Of a DNA stretch of 37,064 nt, positions 14,855 through 20,928 are shown in pieces; within the stretch, counting starts at the first letter, position 1, and the number at the start of each line of letters is the position of its first letter. The translations under genes and the position numbers were made by a program. The notes under the pieces are model-generated. The model was not told the origin of the DNA and ran no database searches. It worked only from the letters and a program-made list of their open reading frames with translations. The stretch is from a virus, in the IMG/VR virus record IMGVR_UViG_3300010379_000017, positions 1 to 37,064 of that record. The stretch is one strand, 5' to 3'.

Positions 14855-14879
14855 CAAACCCTCAACGACCGACGGCCAT

Positions 14880-15722
14880 ATGCGAAGCGATAAGTGCGTC
14901 CTGGTAGTAAGCGACCTCCACTGCGGCAGTATCTACGGGATGCTGCCGCCCGACTTTCAGACATCCGACGACGGCGCCAAGAAACAGAACCCTGGCCAGC
15001 GCTATCTGTGGGAATGCTGGCAGTACATGATCAAGCGCGTCTCCGGGTTGCCGATTGTTGCGGTTGTGGTCAACGGCGACTGTATCGACGGGCGCCAGCA
15101 AGCCCAGCGCGGAACGGAGCTGGCGTTGCCGATGCTGGAGGACCAAACGGCCGCGGCCGAACAGACACTGAAGCACCTGAAGGCGGGCATCAAGAGCAAG
15201 CCGAAGTGGTACTTCACGCAGGGCACCGAGTATCACGACGCGAAGGCCGGCCGCGAAGTGGAAGTCCTGGCGCGCGCGCTCGACGCCACCAGGTATGTCG
15301 GCCTGGGCACCGGCCGGTACTGCCGCGAGGTTCTGGATCTGGAGATCGACGGCGTGGTCACCAACTTCATGCACGGCATCTCCTGCTCGGGCGGCCTATA
15401 CCGAGCGACGGCGCCGGACAGGGAGGCGGTGTGGTCCGCGCTCGCTGGCAAGGAAGGCAAGATGCCCAAGGCCGACGCGCTCGTTCGCAGTCACGCCCAC
15501 TATTTCGTCCACCTGGAACACCAGACCAAGCACGCCACGATCTGCCCGTGCTGGCAACTACAAACGCGATTCATGCGCAAAAACAGCGCTTATCGTATGT
15601 TGCCCGATATTGGGGCGATCCTGCTTTGGATCGACGGCGAAGCGAAGGCGCGGCGCGAGGACCCGGTATACGTCGAGAAGATCCTCTTTGATCTTCCGAA
15701 GATCGGGACTACGAAACTCTGA
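14880..15722 (+). CDS. Calcineurin-like metallophosphoesterase
   Basis: A 280-residue two-metal phosphoesterase. Motifs appear in order: SDLHCG (Asp12, His14), VNGDCID (Asp67), GTEYHD in place of GNHE/D (115-120), MHGIS (His165) and RSHAHYF (His205, His207). All metal ligands except the usual Asn of GNH, here Thr-Glu, are recognisable. Proteins of this size in phages may be nucleases, phosphodiesterases or nucleotide hydrolases; the substrate cannot be read from the sequence. It begins the forward block after the repeat-rich gap. Its stop overlaps an ATG (TGATG at 15720-15724), just before the tRNA genes. Confidence 0.85.
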   Translation: MRSDKCVLVVSDLHCGSIYGMLPPDFQTSDDGAKKQNPGQRYLWECWQYMIKRVSGLPIVAVVVNGDCIDGRQQAQRGTELALPMLEDQTAAAEQTLKHLKAGIKSKPKWYFTQGTEYHDAKAGREVEVLARALDATRYVGLGTGRYCREVLDLEIDGVVTNFMHGISCSGGLYRATAPDREAVWSALAGKEGKMPKADALVRSHAHYFVHLEHQTKHATICPCWQLQTRFMRKNSAYRMLPDIGAILLWIDGEAKARREDPVYVEKILFDLPKIGTTKL

Positions 15723-16126
15723 TGGGCTTTCGGGCGAGTCGTCCAATAGGAAGGATTGCCGATTCGGCGGATGGGAGTTCGAATCTCCCCTTGTCCACCA
15801 AGAAACGGGCCGGCGTAGCTCAATCGGCAGAGCAGCGGTTTTGTAAATCGCACGTTGGAGGTTCGAAGCCTCCCGCCGGCTCCAAACCCCAACCCACATT
15901 CGACTGGGGCGAGATCGACGAACTACGGCAGCAGATCACTAGCGACGCGCCCGCGCCGGCCGGTTCGTTCACGATCAACAACTACGCCGCGAAGTACCGC
16001 GTACCGTACCAGACCGCAGTCGGGCAGCTTCGCCGTCTTACTGCATCCGGCAGGCTGCAGACCGGACACTTCAGCGTGCCGGACGGACGCGGACGAAAGC
16101 GGATGAAGAGGATGTTTTGGGCATGA
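15722..16126 (+). CDS. Winged-helix DNA-binding protein, start uncertain
   Basis: The credible protein is the last 75 or so residues, from DWGEIDELRQQI on. They contain a helix-turn-helix pattern (SFTINNYAAKYRVPYQTAVG then LRRLTASGRLQ) and a basic tail (GRGRKRMKRMFW), like small phage winged-helix regulators. No ATG, GTG or TTG exists in frame between the end of tRNA-Thr (15884) and the middle of the domain. The only open start is ATG 15722, which would translate both tRNA genes. The gene may have lost its start when the tRNAs arrived, or may use a rare ATC or ATT start. The coordinates give the open frame; the true start is probably near 15890. Confidence 0.5.
   Translation: MGFRASRPIGRIADSADGSSNLPLSTKKRAGVAQSAEQRFCKSHVGGSKPPAGSKPQPTFDWGEIDELRQQITSDAPAPAGSFTINNYAAKYRVPYQTAVGQLRRLTASGRLQTGHFSVPDGRGRKRMKRMFWA
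15732..15800 (+). tRNA. tRNA-like gene lacking six anticodon-loop bases
   Basis: Every arm of a tRNA is present. Acceptor GGGCGAG (15732-15738) pairs with CTTGTCC (15790-15796) using two G-U pairs. The D-arm is GTCC/GGAT with loop AATAGGAA. The T-arm is GGGAG-TTCGAAT-CTCCC, followed by an encoded ACCA. The anticodon stem GCCGA/TCGGC is perfect, but only one base (15763) lies between its strands where seven are normal. The length is 69 instead of 75, so the anticodon is gone. The D-arm style resembles Gln and Glu tRNAs. It is probably a pseudo-tRNA, or a tRNA-shaped RNA with another use. A 3-bp stem with a 5-base loop is the only way to fold the arm. Confidence 0.55.
15809..15884 (+). tRNA. 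tRNA-Thr(TGT)
   Basis: A 76-base complete tRNA. Acceptor GCCGGCG/CGCCGGC; D-arm GCTC-AATCGGCA-GAGC; anticodon stem GCGGT/ATCGC with loop TTTGTAA, anticodon TGT at 15842-15844; variable loop ACGTT; T-arm GGAGG-TTCGAAG-CCTCC; discriminator T and encoded CCA. It reads ACA codons. It is eight bases from the preceding tRNA-like gene, so the two are probably co-transcribed with the late operon. Confidence 0.93.
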
Positions 16127-16428
16127 ACGCCAACTTCGAGGACGCGCTCGCCGGCAAGATGGCGACCTCCGCGACGCCGGTAAGCGATACCGCGATTCAA
16201 ACGCAGTGGCCGGTGTTCGCGAAAACCGTGCGCCATCGGTTAGAGGTTGGCGCCCGCGCATACGGCGACGCCTCGTTTAGGCTGCCTGCCGACCGCTTGG
16301 CCGAGGAAATCGACCAGGAACTGCTCGACGTCATGGGGTGGGGCTTCATCCTGTGGCGCCGCGTGCAAGTCCTGATGGAAGAGTTGCGCGAGCTTGAAGC
16401 AGCGGCGAGCAAAAAGGAATCCGAATGA
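16123..16428 (+). CDS. Small hypothetical protein
   Basis: A 101-residue protein in a chain of overlapping genes: ATGA at 16123-16126 with the winged-helix gene, and ATGA at 16425-16428 with the next. The middle has a segment typical of small phage proteins of unknown function (VGARAYGDASFRLPADRLAEEIDQEL). A C-terminal amphipathic helix follows (VLMEELRELEAAASKK). No catalytic motif. Translation is coupled on both sides. Confidence 0.7.
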   Translation: MNANFEDALAGKMATSATPVSDTAIQTQWPVFAKTVRHRLEVGARAYGDASFRLPADRLAEEIDQELLDVMGWGFILWRRVQVLMEELRELEAAASKKESE

Positions 16429-17156
16429 AGCAAGCGAGAGAAATTCTGACCTGTGGGCTACTACTGGCGGCCGTTGTGCTGCTGGCGTTCTGCGCCCAGT
16501 TTGTATCCACGGCGAACAGGGTTGCCGCGAACTTACCCGGCCAGGTACAGGCCGAGATCGACCGCACGCGCGGCGAGCTACTGGCCGAGGTCGATAAGCA
16601 GTCCACTGACCTTCAGGTGCGCGCGACAGGACAGATCGACGCGCTGCGCAATGACACACTGGCGCGGGTCGATACCGCGCTGGCGATTGCCAGTGGCCGC
16701 GTGGGAGATACGCTGGCGCGTGTCGATACGGCGCTCGGGACGGTTGACCAGGTTCGCGCGAGTCTCCAGCCTGCCCTGGACCACGTGACGTCGATCACGG
16801 CCCATGCGGACGAAGCTTCCGGCGTGCTGCTGGCCCGCAATGGATTGCCCGCGCAGTTGCTGGGCGTGACTGCTGCGGCCAAGGTGACGCTAGGCCAGGC
16901 AGCTACTACGATGCGCACGATCCAGGAAGCCACCCCCGATATGCTGGCGACCGTCAAGAAGGTTGGGGACAACATCGATAAAACGACGGAGGCAAGCGCT
17001 GAGGCAAGTAAGCAGACCGCCCAAGTGATGACCAACTTCGCTGCCGCCACCAAACCGCTGCCGAAGTGGCTGCGTGTCTCGCTGCAAATCGGTGGGCCGG
17101 TCGCGATGATGGGCAACTACATGAGTCTGATGGGAAAGACCATGGGGTGGTTCTGA
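16425..17156 (+). CDS. Membrane-anchored coiled-coil protein
   Basis: A 243-residue protein with an N-terminal membrane segment (LLLAAVVLLAFCAQFV, about 12-28). A long helical region rich in heptad-like Ala/Leu/Val follows. An internal duplication, DTLARVDTAL, occurs at 77-86 and 95-104 (nucleotides 16653-16682 and 16707-16736). A short hydrophobic stretch near the C-terminus (GGPVAMMGNYMSLMGKTM) is present. The layout, a membrane anchor plus a long periplasmic or cytoplasmic rod, resembles phage proteins that may act in lysis or in superinfection exclusion. Neither is shown; it lies upstream of the lysis genes. Confidence 0.7.
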   Translation: MKQAREILTCGLLLAAVVLLAFCAQFVSTANRVAANLPGQVQAEIDRTRGELLAEVDKQSTDLQVRATGQIDALRNDTLARVDTALAIASGRVGDTLARVDTALGTVDQVRASLQPALDHVTSITAHADEASGVLLARNGLPAQLLGVTAAAKVTLGQAATTMRTIQEATPDMLATVKKVGDNIDKTTEASAEASKQTAQVMTNFAAATKPLPKWLRVSLQIGGPVAMMGNYMSLMGKTMGWF

Positions 17157-17157
17157 A

Positions 17158-17460
17158 ATGAAGAAGCCCGCCATCTTGACCATGGTGCAAAAGCAGGACG
17201 CGCCCACCGAGATCTGCCTGAACACACTCCCCGCCGAGGGAACGACCGCTCTCTGTATTCACATCGCGCCCAGAGAGCTTGAGGCGGCCCTGATGGGGAC
17301 GTTACAGGTTTCGTGCGAAGTGGAGATTCTGAGGGGGCGCATATTTTGGCGACCGTCATTTCCCCTTCAAGGGCAACAAGATCACCCGGTCTGCGTTGTT
17401 CGGGTGACTCGCGAAGGCGTCGAGAGTATCGAGCCTGAGATTGTGGACTGCGGTCGGTGA
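17158..17460 (+). CDS. Small hypothetical protein
   Basis: A 100-residue soluble protein starting two bases after the stop of the coiled-coil gene. The predicted strands (TALCIHIAPRELEAAL, VSCEVEILRGRIFW, HPVCVVRVTREGVESIE) suggest a small beta domain. No motif is recognised. It is probably co-translated within the same operon. Function unknown. Confidence 0.65.
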   Translation: MKKPAILTMVQKQDAPTEICLNTLPAEGTTALCIHIAPRELEAALMGTLQVSCEVEILRGRIFWRPSFPLQGQQDHPVCVVRVTREGVESIEPEIVDCGR

Positions 17461-17463
17461 ATA

Positions 17464-17682
17464 ATGCGCAGGCTCAGAGCGGTGATGGGGTGTATTGAGT
17501 TTGCCTGCGAGCGCCAGGGCGAGGCTCTTCGATGTCTGCGTAGGGCCGCCAGATTTTGGTTTCTGGCCTTTTATGTGGCGCTTGGGTTTAACCCAGGCGT
17601 AAAACGCCTAGACCCTGCCAAGGTGTTGAGTATGTGGCAACGCGCGAATGATTTAACGCAAGACCTTACGGAATCAAAATGA
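17464..17682 (+). CDS. Small basic hypothetical protein
   Basis: A 72-residue frame three bases after the previous stop. It has a basic N-terminus with several Arg and Cys and one hydrophobic stretch (FWFLAFYVALGF) that could be a single membrane helix. The stop overlaps the ATG of the next gene (ATGA at 17679-17682). The close spacing supports a real gene, but the family is unknown. Confidence 0.55.
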   Translation: MRRLRAVMGCIEFACERQGEALRCLRRAARFWFLAFYVALGFNPGVKRLDPAKVLSMWQRANDLTQDLTESK

Positions 17683-18182
17683 AAACTGTTATCTGTCTCT
17701 TGGTGCTGACCGTGGCTGTTGTTGCGCAGCCGTCGCAGTCGGGATATGTGCCTCCCGTTGAATCTTTCTTCGCGTCCCTCAGGTCGCAAGTCTCTTCCGT
17801 ATCTGTCGCCGTCGAACCTGGTTTCGGCCGGGGCGCTGGTGAAAGCATGTCCGCCGCCATGGCCTTTCGTACGCCGCTGGGCGGCTGGCAGACTACCGTG
17901 CGCGTGGGCCACTCACTCAATGGCTCGGGCGGCGTTGTACTGCTCGGCTTGACTACGCCCATCGGGCAGTTTAAGGCTGGCGCTCGCGCATGGACCGTCT
18001 CTGCCGACGTACAGGCCGGCCCTACATTCAGTCCAGCCGTTCGGCGCGTGATTCTCGGTGGGCTGTCTGTATCCACGCCCGTACGCGGCAAGTATTCGGC
18101 CGGCGCGGGCGTTCACCTAAATTCCGTTGCGGGCGTGGGTATCTACTCCAGCATCTACGCAACCATCGCTAGGTCTTTCTGA
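17679..18182 (+). CDS. Secreted, outer-membrane-barrel-like protein
   Basis: A 167-residue protein with a signal peptide (KTVICLLVLTVAVVAQ, cleavage near residue 17-20). Alternating beta strands rich in Gly and Ser follow (WQTTVRVGHSLNG, VVLLGLTTPIGQFKAG, GAGVHLNSVAGVGIY), and the C-terminal residue is Phe. A terminal aromatic residue after amphipathic strands is the usual mark of Gram-negative outer-membrane barrels. The size suits a small 6-8 strand barrel. In a phage operon such a protein could change the host surface and block further infection, as lysogenic-conversion morons do. That role is inferred. Confidence 0.6.
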   Translation: MKTVICLLVLTVAVVAQPSQSGYVPPVESFFASLRSQVSSVSVAVEPGFGRGAGESMSAAMAFRTPLGGWQTTVRVGHSLNGSGGVVLLGLTTPIGQFKAGARAWTVSADVQAGPTFSPAVRRVILGGLSVSTPVRGKYSAGAGVHLNSVAGVGIYSSIYATIARSF

Positions 18183-18213
18183 CCTGGCAGTTGACTTACA
18201 GAAGAGGAAAATC

Positions 18214-18768
18214 ATGACCAACTTTCGCAGATGGGGCGTAGCCGCCCTCCTGATTCTCGCGTCCGCCTTCTCGGGGGTCGCGCAAACCGTTAAAGCAGAA
18301 CAGAGCGTACAGGACGCTGCCGACTGCCACACTTATGCTAACTTCGCGCCCGTGTTTCAGTCCGATGTCGTGATGCTCAATCCCGCCGTCACGGCAGCGA
18401 ACCAGCAGAATCCAGCGATCCAAAAGAACACGCCGGTCAATCCCCTTTACGCTCTCAGCGAGACGAGCGCACTCGACCTGCTGCTCGTGATGGCCGAGTA
18501 CAGGCCGGTATTGTTCCATTCCTCGCCTTTCGGTTTTGCGCAGGGCAGCGGCGGTTGGTCGAGCAACCGGCTGGTTCCGTGGTTTATCTTCCCAGACGGC
18601 AGCGCGGTAAACGCCGGATTACTCGCGTCGTACTGGACGCACGGCTTGCTGCCAGCCACCGTGAAGGCGAACGTCGCACTCGACATGGCGCACACGGCGG
18701 CCCAGGCCACCAGTGGATTCGATTTCTCGAAGATCTTCAATTACCCGGCAAACGGATATCCGAACTAG
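18214..18768 (+). CDS. Secreted hypothetical protein
   Basis: A 184-residue protein. ATG 18214 is chosen because GAGG lies about six bases upstream and a signal peptide starts here (WGVAALLILASAFSGVAQ). The mature part has a beta-rich middle with the segment PVLFHSSPFGFAQGSGG and a C-terminal region with TAAQATSGFDFSKIFNYP. No enzyme motif or membrane helix after the signal. It follows the barrel-like gene, so the two may act together in the periplasm or outer membrane. Function unknown. Confidence 0.6.
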   Translation: MTNFRRWGVAALLILASAFSGVAQTVKAEQSVQDAADCHTYANFAPVFQSDVVMLNPAVTAANQQNPAIQKNTPVNPLYALSETSALDLLLVMAEYRPVLFHSSPFGFAQGSGGWSSNRLVPWFIFPDGSAVNAGLLASYWTHGLLPATVKANVALDMAHTAAQATSGFDFSKIFNYPANGYPN

Positions 18769-18778
18769 GAAACAATCC

Positions 18779-19126
18779 ATGACGAATCTCATTCAGAGCA
18801 CAGAGCACGCGCTCGCTATTGCGGCGAGCGACACGGTGAAACTCGCCAAGTTCGTGCAGGCCAAGGTGCTACCCGAACTAATCAAAGCCCAAGCGAACCA
18901 AGCGACCATCGAGGCCGTGACCTCAGTGGTCAGCCCGCAGGCCGCGAACATCGAGCGGGTTGGCTTTGCCGTTCTCGGCGTGATTATCAAGGCGATACAG
19001 GACGCCAGTAACGCGGCCAACGCCAGCGGGCTCAACGTCTCGCTCGATGCCCAACTCGTGGCCGACGTCAAGGCGATTGCGCCCACCGTGCAGGCGGCCG
19101 TGGTCGCGCTTCCGAGAGTGGCGTGA
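18779..19126 (+). CDS. Helical hypothetical protein
   Basis: A 115-residue, Ala/Val-rich helical protein starting at ATG 18779. The upstream AGGAAA supports the start. It has long amphipathic helices (ALAIAASDTVKLAKFVQAKV, AIEAV-type segment around residue 40) and a hydrophobic stretch (VGFAVLGVIIKAI). It could be membrane-associated. Its stop overlaps the next ATG (TGATG at 19124-19128). Position directly upstream of the holin candidate suggests a lysis-cassette or virion-associated gene; no family recognised. Confidence 0.65.
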   Translation: MTNLIQSTEHALAIAASDTVKLAKFVQAKVLPELIKAQANQATIEAVTSVVSPQAANIERVGFAVLGVIIKAIQDASNAANASGLNVSLDAQLVADVKAIAPTVQAAVVALPRVA

Positions 19127-19359
19127 TGCTGGCCCGGATCGCTGAGTTCAACGAGCGCCCCGGTGGATCGCTTTTCACCGAGATCCTCGTTGCGTTCCTG
19201 TTGATGCTCGTTGGCGCCGGATTCTACACGCTCAAGATCCCCAAGGCCGACGACGCCATCATGGCCGGAATCACGCTAATCGGCCGCGCCATGGTGGGGG
19301 TTCTGAGCAGCGCCAGCACGCCGGAGAAGAGCAATGGAAGCCACACAAAAAGCAATTGA
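19126..19359 (+). CDS. Holin candidate
   Basis: A 77-residue membrane protein with one strong transmembrane helix (LFTEILVAFLLMLVGAGFYT, about 16-35). A second weaker hydrophobic segment follows (AIMAGITLIGRAMVGVL, about 45-62), and the C-terminus is short and polar. The size, two hydrophobic stretches and the 26-base overlap with the endolysin gene are what is expected of a phage holin. Holins have little conserved sequence, so the call rests on topology and place. A GTG three bases upstream is an alternative start. Confidence 0.65.
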   Translation: MLARIAEFNERPGGSLFTEILVAFLLMLVGAGFYTLKIPKADDAIMAGITLIGRAMVGVLSSASTPEKSNGSHTKSN

Positions 19360-19771
19360 CCTCATCAAGCGGTTTGAAGGATGCCGGCTGGAGACATATC
19401 TCTGCCCAGCCGGCATCCCCACAATCGGTTACGGCCACACGGGCGGGGTGACGATGGGCGATCGGATCACCCAGGAGCGCGCGGATGCGCTGCTCAAGCA
19501 GGACGTGGAGAAGTTCGCGCACGGGGTCGATGCCTGGGTGGACGCTGACATTACACAGCACCAGTTCGATGCGATGGTCTGCTTCGCGTTCAATGTCGGG
19601 CTATCGGCGCTCCGGTCCTCCACGCTGTTGCGTAAGGTTGAAGCGGGCGATATGGCTAGCGCCGCGGACGAGTTCCTGAAGTGGAATAAGGCCAAGCATA
19701 ACGGGGTGATGGTCGCGCTGGATGGCCTGACAAAGCGGCGCCAGGCAGAGCGGTCGCTGTTTCTTTCATGA
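19334..19771 (+). CDS. GH24 endolysin (lysozyme)
   Basis: A 145-residue phage lysozyme that cleaves peptidoglycan at the end of infection. The catalytic Glu15 in KRFEGCRLETYLCPAG, Cys24 and Thr30 follow the E-8aa-D/C-5aa-T pattern of the family, and GYGHT (32-36) is the usual following motif. There is no N-terminal membrane segment or signal, so export needs the holin. The start overlaps the holin gene by 26 bases. The stop overlaps the next small gene by four (ATGA at 19768). Confidence 0.95.
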   Translation: MEATQKAIDLIKRFEGCRLETYLCPAGIPTIGYGHTGGVTMGDRITQERADALLKQDVEKFAHGVDAWVDADITQHQFDAMVCFAFNVGLSALRSSTLLRKVEAGDMASAADEFLKWNKAKHNGVMVALDGLTKRRQAERSLFLS

Positions 19772-19920
19772 GCGCGAATGTTTCCAGAAACGTGGGACGA
19801 GCCAGCGGTGTACGAACTACTAAGTTGGGATCTTCCCGGCCAAAGAAGGCGCACCGTTCTACGGTCGCGAGCCAGAGCTACCACGCCAAGCGACACTGGC
19901 TGCCTCCGAAAGAGTACTAA
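19768..19920 (+). CDS. Small basic protein after the endolysin
   Basis: A 50-residue basic protein beginning in an ATGA overlap with the endolysin stop. It has many Arg/Lys/Ser residues and a C-terminus of WLPPKEY. No Cys, no membrane segment and no known family. The overlap and the clean fit of the reading frame to the gap argue that it is real. It may be a spanin-like or DNA-binding peptide, but neither is supported by a motif. Confidence 0.5.
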   Translation: MSANVSRNVGRASGVRTTKLGSSRPKKAHRSTVASQSYHAKRHWLPPKEY

Positions 19921-19926
19921 GCCGGC

Positions 19927-19953
19927 ATGGAACTGAAACCAAAGAAGGACTGA
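19927..19953 (+). other. Eight-codon mini-ORF before the HNH gene
   Basis: ATG GAA CTG AAA CCA AAG AAG GAC TGA. It ends three bases before the GTG of the HNH gene and contains the AAGAAGGA that serves as that gene's ribosome-binding site. Such a layout can couple translation. Confidence 0.2.
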
Positions 19954-19956
19954 ATC

Positions 19957-20790
19957 GTGAGAAAGTGTGACAGGTGCGGCGGGTGTTTTGACGTGGCGAC
20001 ATGGCCGCGCTATGAGCGCAACGGGCGCCTGACCATCAACTGTGCGGAGTGTAACTCGAAGGACGACGCACATCGGTTAGCTGTTGCGGACGCCAAAGCG
20101 CGCGGGTACATGTATCCAGGAAGAACGCCAGAGTACAAACGCAAGCAACGCGAGGCGGAAGCGGCGCGCGAAGGGCGAGAGTTGCGGCCGTATACACTGG
20201 CATCCAACCATAATCTATTGGCCGTATTAAAGCGGGCAGCTGCGGCAGCCAAGCATGCCGTTCGTGATGAGTGGACGGAACGGTTTAGTGTAGCCAGGAT
20301 GGCTGATGACAAACACCGGTACAAGTACAACCGCGCCGACCCGGAGTTCCTGGCCGCGCGAGCCCAAAGGCAGCGCGGAGCTTATGCGGCAAACCGGATC
20401 GCGGAGCTTGCCAGGGCATCCGAGTATAAGCGGAATAACCCTGATCGATTTGCGGAATACGGGAATACTCGGTACGAGCGGTTAGTGAGCCAAGCAGACG
20501 GTTCGGCGACGCCAGAAGCAATCGCGCGCTTAAAGGATAGCCTTAGTGACTGCCAATACTGCGGCAAGCAGATATCCGGTGGCGAGAAGCAGACGGACCA
20601 CATAGTGGCGCTGGCGCTGGGCGGGAAGCACTCTCTCGATAACATCGCAATCGTATGCGCGTCTTGCAACGGAAGGAAGGCAACATTGACGTACAGCGAT
20701 TGGGTGCACCGGGTTGACGTAGTTCACAGAGATCGAGTGATCGCACTATGGATGGATCGTTACGGATCGCCCGTCGAGGAGGCGGCCTAA
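19957..20790 (+). CDS. HNH endonuclease
   Basis: A 277-residue nuclease. The C-terminal HNH domain has zinc Cys pairs (Cys199/Cys202 and Cys234/Cys237) around the catalytic core. The core comprises Asp214-His215 in QTDHIVALALGGKHSLDNIA, Asn229 and Asn238. An N-terminal Cys cluster (Cys4, 7, 10, 29, 32) suggests an extra zinc site. A basic helical middle probably binds DNA. HNH proteins next to terminase genes are required for cos cleavage and packaging in phages such as HK97. That job fits the place here but a homing role is also possible. GTG 19957 follows AAGGA at about 8 bases. Confidence 0.85.
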   Translation: MRKCDRCGGCFDVATWPRYERNGRLTINCAECNSKDDAHRLAVADAKARGYMYPGRTPEYKRKQREAEAAREGRELRPYTLASNHNLLAVLKRAAAAAKHAVRDEWTERFSVARMADDKHRYKYNRADPEFLAARAQRQRGAYAANRIAELARASEYKRNNPDRFAEYGNTRYERLVSQADGSATPEAIARLKDSLSDCQYCGKQISGGEKQTDHIVALALGGKHSLDNIAIVCASCNGRKATLTYSDWVHRVDVVHRDRVIALWMDRYGSPVEEAA

Positions 20791-20928
20791 AAGGCAGCGG
20801 CAGCGCCTTTATACCGTAGTACGAACTATTTCGTAGGTACTCCTTGGCGACTTTTCGGCGCGGGTAAGCGGATGGCTGTATTTCGCTACGGACAGAGGGG
20901 TTTTTGAGGGTAAGAGGATAGTTAATCC
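20790..20928. other. Short gap with two small hairpins
   Basis: About 140 bp between the HNH gene and the first methyltransferase gene. AAAGGC (20790-20795) pairs with GCCTTT (20805-20810), and a second dyad is TACGAA/TTCGTA near 20819-20836. No clear promoter or terminator. The first could be a weak terminator, but its T-run is only three bases. Confidence 0.35.

Larger units (their letters stand above)
13925..14879. other. Repeat-rich non-coding region
   Basis: About 950 bp with no convincing gene. It is locally AT-rich (13930-14030 and 14360-14470) and holds several dyads, a 33-bp perfect palindrome, two TATCTRTTTGAA motifs and one copy of the 33-bp dyad element. The open frames across it translate to unlikely sequences. 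It could be a replication origin, a control region for both strands, or an integration-related region. Its position between reverse-strand cargo and the forward late genes suits a control region. Confidence 0.5.

Noticed and set aside
13925-14879. Prophage attachment site in the palindrome region
   Set aside because: No second copy of a matching core was found elsewhere in the window, so att status cannot be supported.
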